DNA of 7,558 nucleotides from Burkholderiaceae bacterium (GTDB lineage Bacteria > Pseudomonadota > Gammaproteobacteria > Burkholderiales > Burkholderiaceae_C). Below, in pieces: positions 6,855 through 7,558 of the stretch; the first letter of the stretch is position 1, and every line of letters starts with the position of its first letter. The DNA is taken from contig JAOTTZ010000075.1 of the NCBI GenBank assembly GCA_029864165.1, positions 1 to 7,558 on the forward strand. The letters run 5' to 3'. The notes under the pieces were generated by a model, which had not been told where the DNA came from, ran no database searches, and worked only from the letters and a program-made list of their open reading frames with translations. Position numbers and translations under genes: made by a program.

Positions 6855-6868
6855 AAACAGTTTCTAAG
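6849..6868 (-). repeat. Right terminal inverted repeat of the IS
   Basis: The reverse complement reads CTTAGAAACTGTTTTCAAAT, 19 of 20 bases identical to the left end. The frame that carries the transposase C terminus stops at TAA (6865-6867) within this repeat. Confidence 0.88.
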
Positions 6869-6871
6869 AAC

Positions 6872-6912
6872 AACCGTGAATAAGACAACCCCGCGTTGCC
6901 TTATTCACGGTT
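6872..6912. repeat. Long hairpin directly after the DUF3179 stop, possible terminator or IS remnant
   Basis: AACCGTGAATAAG (6872-6884) and CTTATTCACGGTT (6900-6912) are perfect 13-base arms. After one mismatch the stem continues for four pairs (CAAC 6886-6889 with GTTG 6895-6898) around a 5-base loop. On the minus strand the arm begins right after the TAG stop (6915-6913) of the DUF3179 gene, and the second arm is followed by GTTGTTCTT, which is only moderately T-rich, so it could act as a terminator for that gene. The outer flanks also resemble each other (CTAAGAACAACCGTG on one side, CTTAGAACCGTG on the other) and recall the CTTAGAAACCG tip of the neighbouring IS, so a remnant of another element is a fair alternative. 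Confidence 0.6.
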
Positions 6913-7558
6913 CTAAGGGGAATGCAGCACTTCGGTGGCAGGGTGGAAAGCGACCCATGCAAACCAAAATGCCATCGTGCTGGGCCAAACCCTGTCTTGA
7001 GCGTCAAAGGCCTCGGCGTGACCATGGGCGGGGTCATAACGGATGCGAAGGAGTCGGCCGGCAACGGTATCCTGCAATTCGCCACGCGCATTGACAGCGC
7101 GGCCCAATACGCTGAAGGGGTAGGCTTTGTACGTACCGTCCACCTCGATACCCAGCACCCACTCCTTGAGTGGAAAGCGATCGTCGCGGTGCTGCACGTC
7201 GAATATCAGCCGCGGTACGCTTTCGTACCCCACATACGGGTCACGGCTGTAGTCGCGGTTAAAACCTGTCTCCGTGGACAACACTTCAGTATCGGGGTGG
7301 CGTCGACGCCAATCGGCCCAGCTGGTATGGGACAGCGGGACAGCCCGCAGTCGCGTCCCCTTGAGCGGGCCACTGATAGCCGTTTGCCGCAATTGCGACC
7401 ACAGCGATTTGGTGGCGCGGTCGTAGAGCAACACGTCGCTGTTGTAGAGCAACCCCGAAACACCGAAGCTGGTGGCGCCGGTGCGAAGATCGGCGTCAAA
7501 AGCCATGCCGGTGCCACACAGTGGACAGTAGGTGACGACCACGGCGCGGCCAGCGAAC
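6913..7558 (-). CDS. DUF3179 family protein, 5' part beyond the window
   Basis: The visible 214 residues are the C-terminal portion of a DUF3179 protein; the frame is open across the right edge, so the start is not seen. Near the visible N end is VVTYCPLCGTGMAFD, with the paired cysteines that mark the family, then SGLLYNSDVLLYDRATKSLW, TGFNRDYSRDPYVGYE, KEWVLGIEVDGTYKAYPFSVL, and the closing WFAWVAFHPATEVLHSP before TAG. DUF3179 proteins are often predicted to be exported, but their function is not established; the signal sequence, if any, would be outside this window. The gene points towards recO on the same strand, separated by a hairpin and a defective IS. A GTG at 7542 is only an internal valine. 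Confidence 0.9.
   Translation of the reverse strand, partial: FAGRAVVVTYCPLCGTGMAFDADLRTGATSFGVSGLLYNSDVLLYDRATKSLWSQLRQTAISGPLKGTRLRAVPLSHTSWADWRRRHPDTEVLSTETGFNRDYSRDPYVGYESVPRLIFDVQHRDDRFPLKEWVLGIEVDGTYKAYPFSVLGRAVNARGELQDTVAGRLLRIRYDPAHGHAEAFDAQDRVWPSTMAFWFAWVAFHPATEVLHSP

Larger units (their letters stand above)
6294..6868 (+). mobile_element. Internally deleted IS5-family insertion sequence with intact ends
   Basis: The element is bounded by 20-base terminal inverted repeats matching at 19 positions: left 6294-6313 and the reverse complement of 6849-6868, both beginning CTTAGAAAC. The IS proper may run from GAAACC (6298) to GTTTC (6864), about 567 bases, with TA on each side as a 2-base target duplication, as reported for some IS5-family groups such as IS427. 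Inside is a damaged plus-strand transposase gene of the DUF4096/DDE type. Full-length relatives are usually above 800 bases, so a central part is missing (see the pseudogene). It lies between recO and a DUF3179 gene, and could still be moved in trans by a full-length relative. The subgroup assignment is inferred. Confidence 0.85.

Noticed and set aside
1..7558. CRISPR array, tRNA/rRNA genes, toxin-antitoxin or defence system
   Set aside because: No regularly spaced direct repeats, no tRNA- or rRNA-like sequence, and no proteins of such systems seen; the genes are housekeeping, glycosylation and IS related.

Overview
The window looks like a chromosomal segment of a GC-rich betaproteobacterium, most likely of the order Burkholderiales and perhaps the Comamonadaceae. 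I base this on the recO-pdxJ-acpS-nagZ gene order, on protein features such as the HPRPDERHI and TSDHGW motifs of the pyridoxine 5'-phosphate synthase, and on the high GC content. The family-level placement is an inference from memory of related proteins, not a search result.

Layout, left to right. Positions 1-330 hold no gene I can support; they carry a run of short perfect palindromes and, at the left edge, a dyad over a possible -35 box reading leftwards. Next is gshB (glutathione synthetase, minus strand), divergent across a 114-base gap from a plus-strand gene for a multi-spanning PglL/Wzy-family protein O-oligosaccharyltransferase. That gene converges, with a 28-base gap, on a minus-strand cluster transcribed in the order recO (recombination mediator), pdxJ (vitamin B6 synthesis), acpS (holo-ACP synthase), nagZ (peptidoglycan recycling). 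The cluster is tightly packed: recO and pdxJ overlap by 29 bases, pdxJ and acpS overlap as ATGA, and the nagZ ribosome binding site lies across the acpS stop. It is probably one translationally coupled operon.

Upstream of recO, where related bacteria usually have rnc-era, there is instead a defective IS5-family insertion sequence of about 570 bases. Both terminal inverted repeats are kept (19 of 20 matching). The transposase gene has a -1 frame break and has lost its centre, so the element is non-autonomous, like a MITE in the making. Next to it is a second, unrelated-looking inverted repeat (13-bp stem) that starts immediately after the stop codon of a DUF3179-family gene running off the right edge.

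The genes shown are mostly housekeeping and I see no new multi-gene system. The points most worth a second look are the broken rnc-era-recO linkage and the question of what transcribes recO, the internally deleted IS with intact ends, the hairpin between the IS and the DUF3179 gene, and the palindrome cluster in the gene-free left end.
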